Shown piece after piece: positions 15,411-23,494 of a DNA stretch of 38,544 nt. Source of the stretch: DATKGL01 sp035510795 (lineage in GTDB: Bacteria; Patescibacteriota; Saccharimonadia; Saccharimonadales; UBA4665). Where the stretch lies: positions 1-38,544 of the forward strand of contig DATKGL010000027.1 of assembly GCA_035510795.1 (NCBI GenBank). The letters are read 5' to 3'. The stretch's first letter is position 1; each line of letters begins with the position of its first letter. Made by a program: the position numbers and the translations under genes. The notes beneath the pieces were generated by a model. The model worked only from the letters and a program-made list of their open reading frames with translations. It made no database searches and had not been told where the DNA came from.

Positions 15411-17417
15411 TTAGGGCGACCTTTTAACCTTACGATAGAGGATATATGCGCCACCAGCCATTGCCAAACTGCCGAAGAACGGGATAGTAAAGTGTGCACT
15501 AGTTAGACTGAGGCCGGTATCTGGCGCTTTAAGAGCGGTTAAAGTGCCAGATTCCTGGTTGGAAGCAGAGTTTCCGTCGCCGGTTGGTGTCGGGACCACG
15601 GCATAGATAATCGCATTACCGTCATTGTCGACCGCCCCGCAGAAGGAGCTGTCGCTACAAGACAATGAAGATAAGTCGTTACTTCCGTCAATGCTTATCG
15701 GCGACATCCAGCTGCCGTCATAGATGATACTGCTGCCGCCACTAGCTGCCGCCCCGCAGAAAGAACTGCTGGTACAAGAAACCGAGTTGATGCTGCGGCT
15801 GCCATCAATATCCGCCAGTGATGACCAGGTACCGTTATAGCTGAAGCTATTGCCGTTTTGGTCAACCGCCATACAGAAAGAACTGCTGGCGCAGGATACT
15901 GAAGTAAGACCGCTACCGTTATCGATACTTGTTGGCGAAGACCAAGTAGTCCCGTTGTAGCTGAGAGCATTGCCATCTTCATCAACCGCCATACAGAAGG
16001 AAGTATCGGTACATGAGACTGCGCCGAGGTTGGTCATTTCTACGGCCGTTACCGCCCAAGAAGTACCGTTATAAATCGCGGCGTTACCGCCACTATCTAC
16101 CGCCACGCAGAACGAACTGCTAGTACACGAAACAGAGCTCAAGCTGTCACCGCCGTTACCGACAGTTGCAGGTGTTGACCAGGACCCGTTATTGTAAGAA
16201 GTCGAGTCGCCAACATGATCGACCGCCATGCAGAACGAGCTGCTGGTGCAGGATACTGAAGTAAGACCGCTACCGTTATCGATACTTGTCGGTGAGGACC
16301 AAGTAGTCCCGTTGTAGCTGAGAGCATTGCCGTCTTCATCAACCGCCATGCAGAACGAGCTGCTGGTGCAAGAGACTGATTTAATAAAAGACGGGGCGAT
16401 ATCAATCCGGTCTGCCGAAGACCAATTGACACCGTTATAGTTAAATGCAGCGCCGGTGGCGTCTACCGCCATGCAGAACGAGTCACTGGTGCAAGAGACT
16501 GATGTTATCGGTTCCGTGCCGTCAATATCTATTATTCCAACCCAGGTGGTACCGTTATAGCCAATGACATTACCATCGCCGTCTCCCGCCATGCAGAAGG
16601 AGCTGCTGGTGCAGGATACCGCCGTCAAGCTATTATTCGAATCAGTTGTAATCGGTGAGGACCAAGTGCCACTGTTATAGTAATCGGCATCTCCCTGGTT
16701 GTCCGTTGCCGTACAGAAAGTATCACTTGGGCATGAGATCGAATAGAAAAGAATGCCGCCATCAATGTCCGTCGGCGAGGACCAGGAGCTGCCATTATAA
16801 TTGAGGGCATTCCCGCTGTAATCGATCGCCATACAGAAAGAGCTGCTGGTGCAGGACAGCGACACGATAGAAGTGCTGCCGTCAATATCCGTAGCCGAAG
16901 ACCAGCTGCCGCTATTGTAAGTATAGGCATTGCCGCTATGATCGACCGCCGCGCAAAAAGTGCTGCTGCTGCACGAAACCGAATTAATGTTACCTGAACC
17001 GATACTCACCGGCGACGACCAGGAGCTGCCATTATAACTAAGCGATTGGCCGCCGCTGTCTACGGCCACACAAAAAGAACTGCTGGTACATGAGACGGAC
17101 AAAATACTGTTGCTGCCGTCGATATTTGCCGGCGACGACCAAGTGGAGCCATTAAAGTAAAGAACATTACCGCTCCAGTCTACAGCAGCACAGAAGGAAC
17201 TGCTGGCACATGATACTGACCGAAGAACCACCGGCTGAGTCTTGTCAATTTGAACCGGTTGATTCCAGGCAGACGAATCAGCTATAGCGATGTTGCGCGG
17301 CAGGGAAGGACCTAACATCAAAACTACTGTTGAAACAATAAAGGCTAGAACTAACCAGAGGTGTCGTTTTGGGCGATTAAACCACTCATCAACACTGAGT
17401 ACGTATTTATGCTTCAT
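15411..17417 (-). CDS. Secreted 14-repeat (propeller-like) protein with sortase-like tail
   Basis: A 668-residue exported protein. A basic N-terminus and membrane helix (about 20-42) act as signal. Then come 14 repeats of about 40 residues, the last shortened, of the form SVSCTSSSFCMAVD..GN, YNG..WSSP and ID. Each repeat carries a Cys-x5-Cys pair, likely a disulfide. Fourteen could mean two seven-bladed propellers; that is inference. The C-terminus has APDTG, a membrane helix and a KVKRSP tail, resembling a sortase substrate. I chose the ATG at 17417. A TTG at 17447 lies 5 bases after TATAAT (17453-17458), so a leaderless start there is possible and would add 10 residues. Confidence 0.88.
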   Translation of the reverse strand: MKHKYVLSVDEWFNRPKRHLWLVLAFIVSTVVLMLGPSLPRNIAIADSSAWNQPVQIDKTQPVVLRSVSCASSSFCAAVDWSGNVLYFNGSTWSSPANIDGSNSILSVSCTSSSFCVAVDSGGQSLSYNGSSWSSPVSIGSGNINSVSCSSSTFCAAVDHSGNAYTYNSGSWSSATDIDGSTSIVSLSCTSSSFCMAIDYSGNALNYNGSSWSSPTDIDGGILFYSISCPSDTFCTATDNQGDADYYNSGTWSSPITTDSNNSLTAVSCTSSSFCMAGDGDGNVIGYNGTTWVGIIDIDGTEPITSVSCTSDSFCMAVDATGAAFNYNGVNWSSADRIDIAPSFIKSVSCTSSSFCMAVDEDGNALSYNGTTWSSPTSIDNGSGLTSVSCTSSSFCMAVDHVGDSTSYNNGSWSTPATVGNGGDSLSSVSCTSSSFCVAVDSGGNAAIYNGTSWAVTAVEMTNLGAVSCTDTSFCMAVDEDGNALSYNGTTWSSPTSIDNGSGLTSVSCASSSFCMAVDQNGNSFSYNGTWSSLADIDGSRSINSVSCTSSSFCGAAASGGSSIIYDGSWMSPISIDGSNDLSSLSCSDSSFCGAVDNDGNAIIYAVVPTPTGDGNSASNQESGTLTALKAPDTGLSLTSAHFTIPFFGSLAMAGGAYILYRKVKRSP
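15892..15992 (-). repeat. Intragenic near-identical copy A (repeat-protein gene)
   Basis: This 101-base tract recurs at 16249-16349 with five mismatches, exactly 357 bases (three protein repeats) away, while other repeats of the gene differ far more. It points to recent duplication or gene conversion. Confidence 0.7.
16249..16349 (-). repeat. Intragenic near-identical copy B (repeat-protein gene)
   Basis: Partner of 15892-15992. It encodes the same protein stretch (EDGNALSYNGTTWSSPTSID and following) as the eighth and eleventh repeats of the protein. Confidence 0.7.
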
Positions 17418-17528
17418 CTTGGTGGTTTTTTGTTTTTCTTTAAGCAATTAATATTATACCGTAAATAAATAGCTCATTCCAGTAGTTAACGTTAATCGCC
17501 GACAGAGAGGTGGAGTATTATTAATAGC

Positions 17529-17606
17529 ATGAAAGAAGTCCCGCTGCCCGGAGGCAGCCTCGGCCGCCTAACGCGCAAGGGTCAAGTCGCATATCAAGAT
17601 GGATAA
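17529..17606 (+). CDS. 25-codon upstream ORF overlapping the Nudix gene
   Basis: A short frame, MKEVPLPGGSLGRLTRKG and a few more residues, whose TAA (17604-17606) overlaps the start of the Nudix gene (17599). A TATTAT box (17516-17521) lies 7 bases before its ATG, the leaderless arrangement used by many genes here. The LPGG...TRKG pattern recalls the first strands of aminoglycoside-phosphotransferase-like kinases, so it may be a remnant of such a gene or a translated leader. Too short to be sure it is a functional protein. Confidence 0.35.
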   Translation: MKEVPLPGGSLGRLTRKGQVAYQDG

Positions 17607-18048
17607 ATTCAACTCTCAGCTATTTGAAAAAGATCTGTACTTTGTTGCCGTTAAACTATTCTTAAGAATCGGCGACAAACTTTTGATTACCCACGATATC
17701 TTTGGTTCATGGGATCTGCCCGGTGGCAGGATTAGAAAAGACGAATTCGATAAACCACTGGAGAGCGTCATTAAACGAAAGGTTATCGAAGAACTTGGGC
17801 CGACAGTTCGCTACCAATTGGGAGATCCAGAAGTATTTTTCCGGGTTGAGCGCCAAGAGCACGGCTTAGACGGACAACTGGTTAGAATATTTGCAATCGG
17901 CTACGACGCCAAATTCGAGGGCGGAGACGTCGGGCTAGGAGACCACCATGACAAAATGGAGTGGGTCAACGTTAATAGTTTTAAGCCGGAAGATTATTTT
18001 ACAGGCGGCTGGCTGATTGGCGTAAAAGAATATCTCGCCAAACTGTAG
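17599..18048 (+). CDS. Nudix hydrolase-like protein with altered Nudix box
   Basis: A 149-residue Nudix-fold protein. Strand and box are recognisable as GSWDLPGGRIRKDEF followed by SVIKRKVIEELG. Against the consensus G-x5-E-x7-REU-x-EE-x-GU, the spacing is three residues longer and RE is replaced by RK, while the metal-binding EE pair is kept. Activity is therefore likely but uncertain; substrate unknown, probably a nucleoside diphosphate derivative. There is no good ribosome binding site, and the start overlaps the 25-codon upstream ORF by 8 bases, which suggests coupled translation. It is followed by purB on the same strand. Confidence 0.8.
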   Translation: MDKFNSQLFEKDLYFVAVKLFLRIGDKLLITHDIFGSWDLPGGRIRKDEFDKPLESVIKRKVIEELGPTVRYQLGDPEVFFRVERQEHGLDGQLVRIFAIGYDAKFEGGDVGLGDHHDKMEWVNVNSFKPEDYFTGGWLIGVKEYLAKL

Positions 18049-18050
18049 TA

Positions 18051-18079
18051 GCTCCGTTCTGAATCTGTCTTAGCGGAGC
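18051..18079. repeat. Hairpin between the Nudix gene and purB
   Basis: GCTCCG (18051-18056) and CGGAGC (18074-18079) form a 6-base stem just after the Nudix stop. It is followed by CGTTTAG rather than a clean T-run, so it is at best a weak terminator. Confidence 0.3.
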
Positions 18080-18124
18080 CGTTTAGTTGTCCCGGATCAA
18101 CTATCAAGCTAAACTTAGATCAAT

Positions 18125-19492
18125 ATGGGAAAAATAGAGCAACTGCAAGCAATATCACCACTTGACGGCCGTTATGCCGACAAAACCCAGGCATTGGCGC
18201 CGATATTCTCAGAGTTCGGTCTTATTAAGCGACGACTGGCCATCGAGACGGCTTGGCTGGAAGTCTTATGCAGCGGCATCCTGCCCGACGTCAAAGCTAT
18301 TTCTAAATCTGACCGCAGTTATTTACAAGCTATCGCCAAAGACTTCAGCCCCAACGATGCACTGGAGATCAAAACCATCGAGCACACGACCAATCATGAC
18401 GTAAAAGCTGTCGAACTATGGCTTAGACAAAAGCTGGCAGCCCAACCAGTCTTCCGCAGCCACATTGAGCTTATCCATTTCGGCATAACCAGTGAGGATA
18501 TCAACAACTTAGCTTCGGCCATGCAAATACGCGATGCACTCGGTATGGTTATAAGTCCTGCTCTAGCCGGAATTATTATTGATCTTGAATCTAAAGCTCA
18601 GCGATATGCCAAAGTTCCGATGCTGGCCCGCACCCACGGCCAGCCCGCCACGCCGACAACCCTGGGCAAGGAAATGAAGGTTTTTGAACAGCGGCTGAAA
18701 AGCAGCTCGGACCGGCTTATGGCGATAGCTATTTATGCCAAATGGAACGGCGCAACAGGCAATTACAACGCCCTCCAGTTCGCTTATCCGGAAGTCGATT
18801 GGCTCAAGATTTCCCGGCAATTTGTCGAGTCGCTGGGTTTCACTGCTAATTTATTAACGACCCAAATTGAGCCGCATGATTGGCTGGCGGCTTTTTGCAA
18901 CGAAGCTGGGCTGGGCGGCGCTATTATGACCGACCTGGCGAGGGATATGTGGACATACATCTCGCTGGGGTATTTCCGGCAAAGCATTAAAGCCGGCGAA
19001 GTCGGATCTTCGACTATGCCGCACAAAGTTAACCCGATTGATTTTGAAAATGCTGAAGCGAATTTCGGACTAGCCCATGCGCTGTTAGATTTTCTGGCGG
19101 CTAAGCTGCCGATATCGCGTTTACAGCGCGACCTGAGTGATTCATCGGCCCAGCGGGCACTAGGGGAAGCGTTCGGACATTTCTTAGTTGGCTGCCAATC
19201 ACTAACCAAAGGACTGGCAGGAGTAAGTGCCGACACATCGAAAATCGCTGCCGATCTTGAAAACCAATGGGCGGTATTGGGCGAAGCTGTTCAAACACTA
19301 ATGCGCCGCTACCAGGTTCAAGGTGCCTATGAGGCTATCAAAAACGTTTCCCGCGGCCAAAGTATGAGCCAGGCCGACTATCAGCAGCTTATCGACTCCT
19401 TGACGCTACCGGAAACCGAGAAAATCCGTTTGCGCGATCTTACGCCCCAAACCTACCTCGGCCTAGCTGCCGAGCTAGCTCGGCTAAGCTAG
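18125..19492 (+). CDS. purB: Adenylosuccinate lyase
   Basis: A 455-residue lyase of the fumarase/aspartase superfamily. It splits adenylosuccinate to AMP and fumarate (and SAICAR to AICAR where that pathway exists). The N-terminus AISPLDGRYADKT and the length match the E. coli-type PurB. The family signature SSTMPHKVNPIDFENAE holds the flexible catalytic loop; TSEDINNLA and ARTHGQPATPTTLGKE are the other conserved active-site blocks. The next gene is purA, 51 bases downstream on the same strand, which completes IMP to AMP. The ATG has no ribosome binding site; a weak TTAGAT box lies 4 bases before it. Confidence 0.95.
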   Translation: MGKIEQLQAISPLDGRYADKTQALAPIFSEFGLIKRRLAIETAWLEVLCSGILPDVKAISKSDRSYLQAIAKDFSPNDALEIKTIEHTTNHDVKAVELWLRQKLAAQPVFRSHIELIHFGITSEDINNLASAMQIRDALGMVISPALAGIIIDLESKAQRYAKVPMLARTHGQPATPTTLGKEMKVFEQRLKSSSDRLMAIAIYAKWNGATGNYNALQFAYPEVDWLKISRQFVESLGFTANLLTTQIEPHDWLAAFCNEAGLGGAIMTDLARDMWTYISLGYFRQSIKAGEVGSSTMPHKVNPIDFENAEANFGLAHALLDFLAAKLPISRLQRDLSDSSAQRALGEAFGHFLVGCQSLTKGLAGVSADTSKIAADLENQWAVLGEAVQTLMRRYQVQGAYEAIKNVSRGQSMSQADYQQLIDSLTLPETEKIRLRDLTPQTYLGLAAELARLS

Positions 19493-19506
19493 TAACATTG
19501 TCATGC

Positions 19507-19535
19507 TTGCCCCGCAGGAGGCAGTTGACTATACT
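19507..19535 (+). promoter_or_regulatory. Promoter of purA, leaderless type
   Basis: TTGCCC (19507-19512), a 17-base spacer and TATACT (19530-19535). The ATG at 19544 follows after 8 bases. A GGAGG at 19517-19521 lies inside the spacer, upstream of the start of transcription, and cannot serve as ribosome binding site. Confidence 0.6.
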
Positions 19536-19543
19536 GAACGCGG

Positions 19544-20821
19544 ATGTCTGTTGATGTAATTATTGGATTGCAGCGGGGTGATGAGGGTAAGGGTCGTTTT
19601 GTCGACCTGGCCGCCTCTGATTATGATGTCGTAGCCCGCGGTAATGGCGGTGCCAACGCCGGCCACACGATCGTGCCGGACGGCATGAAACCGATAGCCC
19701 TGCACCAGATCCCCTCCGGCATTGCTTATAAGCGACGGCTTAATATTGTCGGCAACGGCGTTTATCTTGACCCGCGAAAATTTCGGGCCGAGCTCATGCA
19801 ATTGCAGAATCTCGGCATAAAGATATCACATGATAATTTACTAGTCAGCAGTTCGGCGCATCTTGTCATGCCGCATCATATTGTTCTGGACGAGCTGCGC
19901 GAAGGCGGCAGCAGTGCCCAGGGCAGTACAAAAGCCGGTATTGCTTATGTGGCTTCAGATAAATACTTGCGCGAAGGTATCAGAGTCGAGACGGTATTTG
20001 ACGCCAAGGAACTCTATAAAAAGGCTTACGACGGTTTAGTGCATGTCAACCGGCAGAGAAAAACGTCCTTGACCGAGATAGCCGCCGAAGCCCGCGACTG
20101 GGTTGCCGCCGTGGAACTGCTAAAACCGTACGTAGCCGATACCGTCGAGGTTATAAATAGCCGCATCAAAGCCGGGAACAAAGTGCTGGTCGAAGGAGCT
20201 CAAGCATACGGACTGGATATAGATCATGGCATGTATCCTTATGTCACTTCTTCGTCTACCACTGTCAGCGGACTGTTAAACGGCTTGGGTATCGCTCCGA
20301 AGCACGTCAACAAGGTTATTGGCGTCGCCAAGGCAGTCAAGTCTCATGTTGGCGGCGGCCCCCTGGTAACAGAAATTAATGATGCGGCTTTGGCGGCTAA
20401 TGTCCGCGGGCCGGAAGGTGCCGTCGACAGCGAATTTGGCGCTACGACTAAAAGGCCGAGGCGGATCGGTTATCTCGACATCGTCGAACTGCGAAACGCT
20501 ATCACGGTCAACGGTGTCGACGAACTGGTTTTATCTAAATTGGACCATGTTCCCAGATTTGGCTCCACGGTTATGGTGGCAACCCAGTACCGCTTTAAAG
20601 GAAAACTTATCAATGCAGCTCCCAGCTCGGCTGGCAGCCTGGCGCAGTGCGAACCAGTTTACGTTACGCTTGATACCTGGCCCGATATTAGCGCTGTTCG
20701 CAGTTACGCCAAGTTACCGTCCGCGGCAATTAAGTTCATTGAACTGATCGAAACAGAGTTGGCTACTGCTGTTACCAAGATCGGCGTTGGGCCTAAGCGC
20801 CATCAGGTTATTATCAGGTAA
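19544..20821 (+). CDS. purA: Adenylosuccinate synthetase
   Basis: A 425-residue GTP-dependent enzyme that joins IMP and aspartate to adenylosuccinate. The phosphate loop is QRGDEGKGR (residues 10-18; most homologues have QWGDEGKGK), followed by the IMP-binding RGNGGANAGHTI, the STKAGIAY region, and the switch-like VEGAQAYGLDIDHGMYPYVTSS. The C-terminal base-recognition region (about 390-425) is shorter or altered relative to E. coli, ending KIGVGPKRHQVIIR. It works directly before PurB, encoded upstream. Its own leaderless-type promoter suggests it can be expressed separately. Converges with guaB1. Confidence 0.95.
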   Translation: MSVDVIIGLQRGDEGKGRFVDLAASDYDVVARGNGGANAGHTIVPDGMKPIALHQIPSGIAYKRRLNIVGNGVYLDPRKFRAELMQLQNLGIKISHDNLLVSSSAHLVMPHHIVLDELREGGSSAQGSTKAGIAYVASDKYLREGIRVETVFDAKELYKKAYDGLVHVNRQRKTSLTEIAAEARDWVAAVELLKPYVADTVEVINSRIKAGNKVLVEGAQAYGLDIDHGMYPYVTSSSTTVSGLLNGLGIAPKHVNKVIGVAKAVKSHVGGGPLVTEINDAALAANVRGPEGAVDSEFGATTKRPRRIGYLDIVELRNAITVNGVDELVLSKLDHVPRFGSTVMVATQYRFKGKLINAAPSSAGSLAQCEPVYVTLDTWPDISAVRSYAKLPSAAIKFIELIETELATAVTKIGVGPKRHQVIIR

Positions 20822-20864
20822 ATTAGCTGGGCAGTATTGATTCCAATTTTTTGCTATTTCACTA

Positions 20865-20881
20865 GCGCTTTAGACAAGCGC
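20865..20881. repeat. Hairpin between convergent purA and guaB1
   Basis: GCGCTT (20865-20870), loop TAGAC, AAGCGC (20876-20881), directly downstream of the guaB1 stop. It may end transcription from both sides, but there is no adjacent T-run. Confidence 0.35.
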
Positions 20882-22327
20882 CTACGACCAGCTCGAGTTG
20901 GAAAACAACGGCAAACCTTCCTGATAACCGGCGGCTGATTGGATACCGACGACTGCTTTTTCGTAAAAATCTTCTATGTCCTGCGCGCCGACGTACGACA
21001 TAGAACTGCGTACCCCAGCGATCAAATGATCGATTATATCTTCAGCCCCCGGTTTTTCGGGATCGATAAATTGCTGACTGGTACTGATTCCTTCCTCGAA
21101 AAATTCTTTCATTCTCCGATCATAGGCAGAAGAGCTCGACGCTCGGTCTTTGACGGCCCGCTTGCTGGCCATGCCATAACTTTCCTTATAGAGGCGGCCG
21201 TCGTTGTTGACAAAAACATCGCTGACGCTCTCGTAGGTCCCGGCCCACAGCGACCCAAAAAATACGCTGCTGGCGCCGGCCGCCAAAGCCAGGGCTACAT
21301 CCCTAGGATAACGGACACCGCCGTCCGCCCAAACGTGTTTACCCATTTTCCGGGCAACGCTTGAGCACTCCAAAACAGCGCTGAACTGCGGCCGGCCAAC
21401 GCCGGTCATCATCCGCGTCGTACACATAGCGCCCGGTCCGACTCCGACCTTAATAATGTCGGCGCCGGCCTCCAACAGAGCTTCGGTGCCGGCAGCGGTA
21501 ACAATATTGCCGGCGGCAATAGTGATATTTTTATAATGCCCGCGGACTTGCTTGATTGCTTCGATCATCTTTTTCTGATAGCCATGGGCTGTATCGAGCA
21601 CAATAATATCGGCGCCAAGCTCTAATATCTTACCGACTTTGGCGACCACATCGCCGTTGATGCCGGCAGCTACGGCAACCAACAATTTGTTGTTCTTATC
21701 AACTGCCGGTTGATAGAGGCGGGCTCGCATGGCGCCTTTCTGGGACATCAGACCGACCAGTTTTCTGTTCTTAATAACCGGGGCGGCGTTGACATGATGG
21801 GCAACCAGAAAATCAAACATTTTCTCCGGCGACAAGTTATAGGGGATTGAGATAACTTCTTTATTGGCAACCGCTTCCAGCGCCGTGAACTTGTCGTGAT
21901 TGACAGCATCGGCTTCTTGGAAGACACCGACCGGATGATCCTGCTCGTCAACGATAACGATGATACCATGCGGTCGCTTATAAATTATATTTAAGGCTTT
22001 GGCGATGGTGTTGTGGGGCGACAGAGTCAACGGCGTTTCATAAATCAGATGTCGTGATTTAATGAAATCTATTGTCGCCTTCAATATCGGCAGCGGTATA
22101 TCCTGCGGCAAGACAACCAATCCGCCGCGCCGAGTCACAGCTTCGGCCATTCTTTTGCCGGCGACGGCATTCATGTTGGCGACAATTAACGGGATGGTGG
22201 TACCAACTTTATCGGGTGTAATAAGATCAACGTCGAAACGCGAATTTAAAGTGTTATAGCCCGGTACTAAAAAGACATCATTATAGGTCAATTCGTACTG
22301 TGGCTGAGTGCCATTTAAAAATTGCAC
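20882..22327 (-). CDS. guaB1: GuaB1-type IMPDH-family protein, probable GMP reductase
   Basis: A 481-residue IMPDH/GMPR-family protein with a TIM barrel interrupted by a CBS pair (about residues 95-205). The catalytic loop is VGVGPGAMCTTRMMTGVGRPQFSAV with nucleophile Cys302. The N-terminus MQFLNGTQPQYELTYNDVFL and this loop match, from memory, the actinobacterial GuaB1 type rather than classic IMPDH (GIGPGSICTTR). Mycobacterial GuaB1 has been reported to act as a CBS-regulated GMP reductase, giving IMP from GMP; the same is inferred here. The start is GTG with a GGGGG ribosome binding site 5 bases upstream. Its promoter is divergent from the small gene at 22424. Confidence 0.88.
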   Translation of the reverse strand: MQFLNGTQPQYELTYNDVFLVPGYNTLNSRFDVDLITPDKVGTTIPLIVANMNAVAGKRMAEAVTRRGGLVVLPQDIPLPILKATIDFIKSRHLIYETPLTLSPHNTIAKALNIIYKRPHGIIVIVDEQDHPVGVFQEADAVNHDKFTALEAVANKEVISIPYNLSPEKMFDFLVAHHVNAAPVIKNRKLVGLMSQKGAMRARLYQPAVDKNNKLLVAVAAGINGDVVAKVGKILELGADIIVLDTAHGYQKKMIEAIKQVRGHYKNITIAAGNIVTAAGTEALLEAGADIIKVGVGPGAMCTTRMMTGVGRPQFSAVLECSSVARKMGKHVWADGGVRYPRDVALALAAGASSVFFGSLWAGTYESVSDVFVNNDGRLYKESYGMASKRAVKDRASSSSAYDRRMKEFFEEGISTSQQFIDPEKPGAEDIIDHLIAGVRSSMSYVGAQDIEDFYEKAVVGIQSAAGYQEGLPLFSNSSWS

Positions 22328-22350
22328 GACTACCCCCTATTTACGCGCTA

Positions 22351-22380
22351 ATTCTACCTGATATGCAGGCGGTTTGTAAA
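22351..22380 (-). promoter_or_regulatory. Promoter of guaB1
   Basis: On the minus strand TTTACA (22380-22375), an 18-base spacer and TAGAAT (22356-22351). Transcription should begin about 17 bases before the GTG, leaving room for the GGGGG ribosome binding site: a normal leadered gene. Confidence 0.6.
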
Positions 22381-22423
22381 ATACACTTAACTTTAGAGCA
22401 AAGTTCATGTTAACGTTATATTC

Positions 22424-22834
22424 ATGTCAAGTATTGAAACCGGTCAGCAACCAACAGAATCGGAAACTCCCCCATACGACTCGGATATGGTCAGTTTTCT
22501 AACTGATTCGCTTAGCGGCGAATCCACGGCGGCGGTTACCGCCGATGATATGGGACGTTTTATGCTGGCCCGCGGCGGGCAGGAGATGAATGGCCGGCAA
22601 GCCTTCTATGCTCTTCATAAAGCCTTGGCCGATCCGAGAGTAGTCGACCATAGGTTTCATGACGAGGTTTATGAATACGGTAACCGGGCGACCCATATTG
22701 GCATCAAAGTCAGCGCACTACCTGAAATTGCCGACTTAATCAAACAGGGCGAACTACATAGTCTCCGTCTGCGCGAGATGTTCCGACAAGTATTTTTAGA
22801 TTTTACAGATGAACTTTTTCGACCGCTGAGCTAA
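22424..22834 (+). CDS. Orphan soluble protein, 136 aa
   Basis: Not recognised. A disordered acidic N-terminus (about 1-20) leads into a mostly helical domain with ADDMGRFMLARGG and RQAFYALHKALADPRVVDHRF and ends in a helix with MFRQVFLDFTDELF. No signal or membrane segment. It is divergent from guaB1. A hairpin (AACTTT, 5-base loop, AAAGTT, 22389-22405) lies in the gap. There is no ribosome binding site; a TATATT box directly abuts the ATG, so the true start is uncertain. Confidence 0.65.
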   Translation: MSSIETGQQPTESETPPYDSDMVSFLTDSLSGESTAAVTADDMGRFMLARGGQEMNGRQAFYALHKALADPRVVDHRFHDEVYEYGNRATHIGIKVSALPEIADLIKQGELHSLRLREMFRQVFLDFTDELFRPLS

Positions 22835-22876
22835 ACAACAACTGTACTGATAATATTATTCTGATATTCTAATAAG

Positions 22877-23449
22877 GTGAACGACAAGCAGTCAAATAAA
22901 CAATGGCAGGTACTGTCCAGCGATCTTAGGATAGATTCACCGTGGTTAAGGCTGTACCAGGAGAAGCTGCTGGATGACAGCAACCAAGAGCTTGATTATT
23001 GGCGCGTCGAAAAACCTGATGGAATCTTAATAATTACAGTCCAGAACAATAAGATACTGCTGCCTAAACCGATGTACCGGCCGGGTGTTAAATCATACAC
23101 CTTGGATCTGTGCGGCGGCCGGCGCATCAACCCGAACAATCCGCTTGAAAGGGACGCCAAAACTATCGTTAAAAGGGAATTGGGAATTGATAACGACAGC
23201 TCATTCGAACAGATGAAGCTCTTAGACAAAGACGGCTGGAACCGGGACAGCTCATTTTCAAACGTAAAAATATACGTTTTTCTGGCAACCTTGGCGCCAG
23301 ACACTGTTGCCCACAGCTTATATCAGGACAAACAGTTCGCCGCTGACTACAGAGGTATAACTAATTTGCTTTCTCGTATTGAATGCATGCAATGCCGATT
23401 AGCGCTGAGGGAATGGCAATCATTGCTAGTACAGATTGCTGGTTTCTGA
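22877..23449 (+). CDS. Nudix-like protein with degenerate box
   Basis: A 190-residue protein with the overall form of ADP-ribose pyrophosphatase-like Nudix enzymes: an N-terminal strand region (WLRLYQEKLLDD, LDYWRVEKPDGILIITVQ), the segment SYTLDLCGGRRI and then AKTIVKRELGI. The Nudix box is degenerate: GG is kept but the REUxEE core is reduced to VKREL, so catalysis is doubtful. It may be a regulatory or inactive relative. The start is GTG, 6 bases after TATTCT (22865-22870), with no ribosome binding site, another leaderless-type gene. It follows the orphan at 22424 by 42 bases. Confidence 0.7.
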   Translation: MNDKQSNKQWQVLSSDLRIDSPWLRLYQEKLLDDSNQELDYWRVEKPDGILIITVQNNKILLPKPMYRPGVKSYTLDLCGGRRINPNNPLERDAKTIVKRELGIDNDSSFEQMKLLDKDGWNRDSSFSNVKIYVFLATLAPDTVAHSLYQDKQFAADYRGITNLLSRIECMQCRLALREWQSLLVQIAGF

Positions 23450-23494
23450 CCGGGCTCTCTCTTGGCGTTGCCGCAATATCTCAGTTTGGTTGTC

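Noticed and set aside
15695..16930. Three minus-strand frames of about 100 residues inside the repeat-protein gene.
   Set aside because: They are alternate-frame readings of the same DNA repeats; the Cys-containing frame is the coherent one.
15411..17417. Repeated DNA in this gene as a CRISPR array or satellite.
   Set aside because: The repeats keep one reading frame and encode a consistent protein unit with varying DNA sequence.
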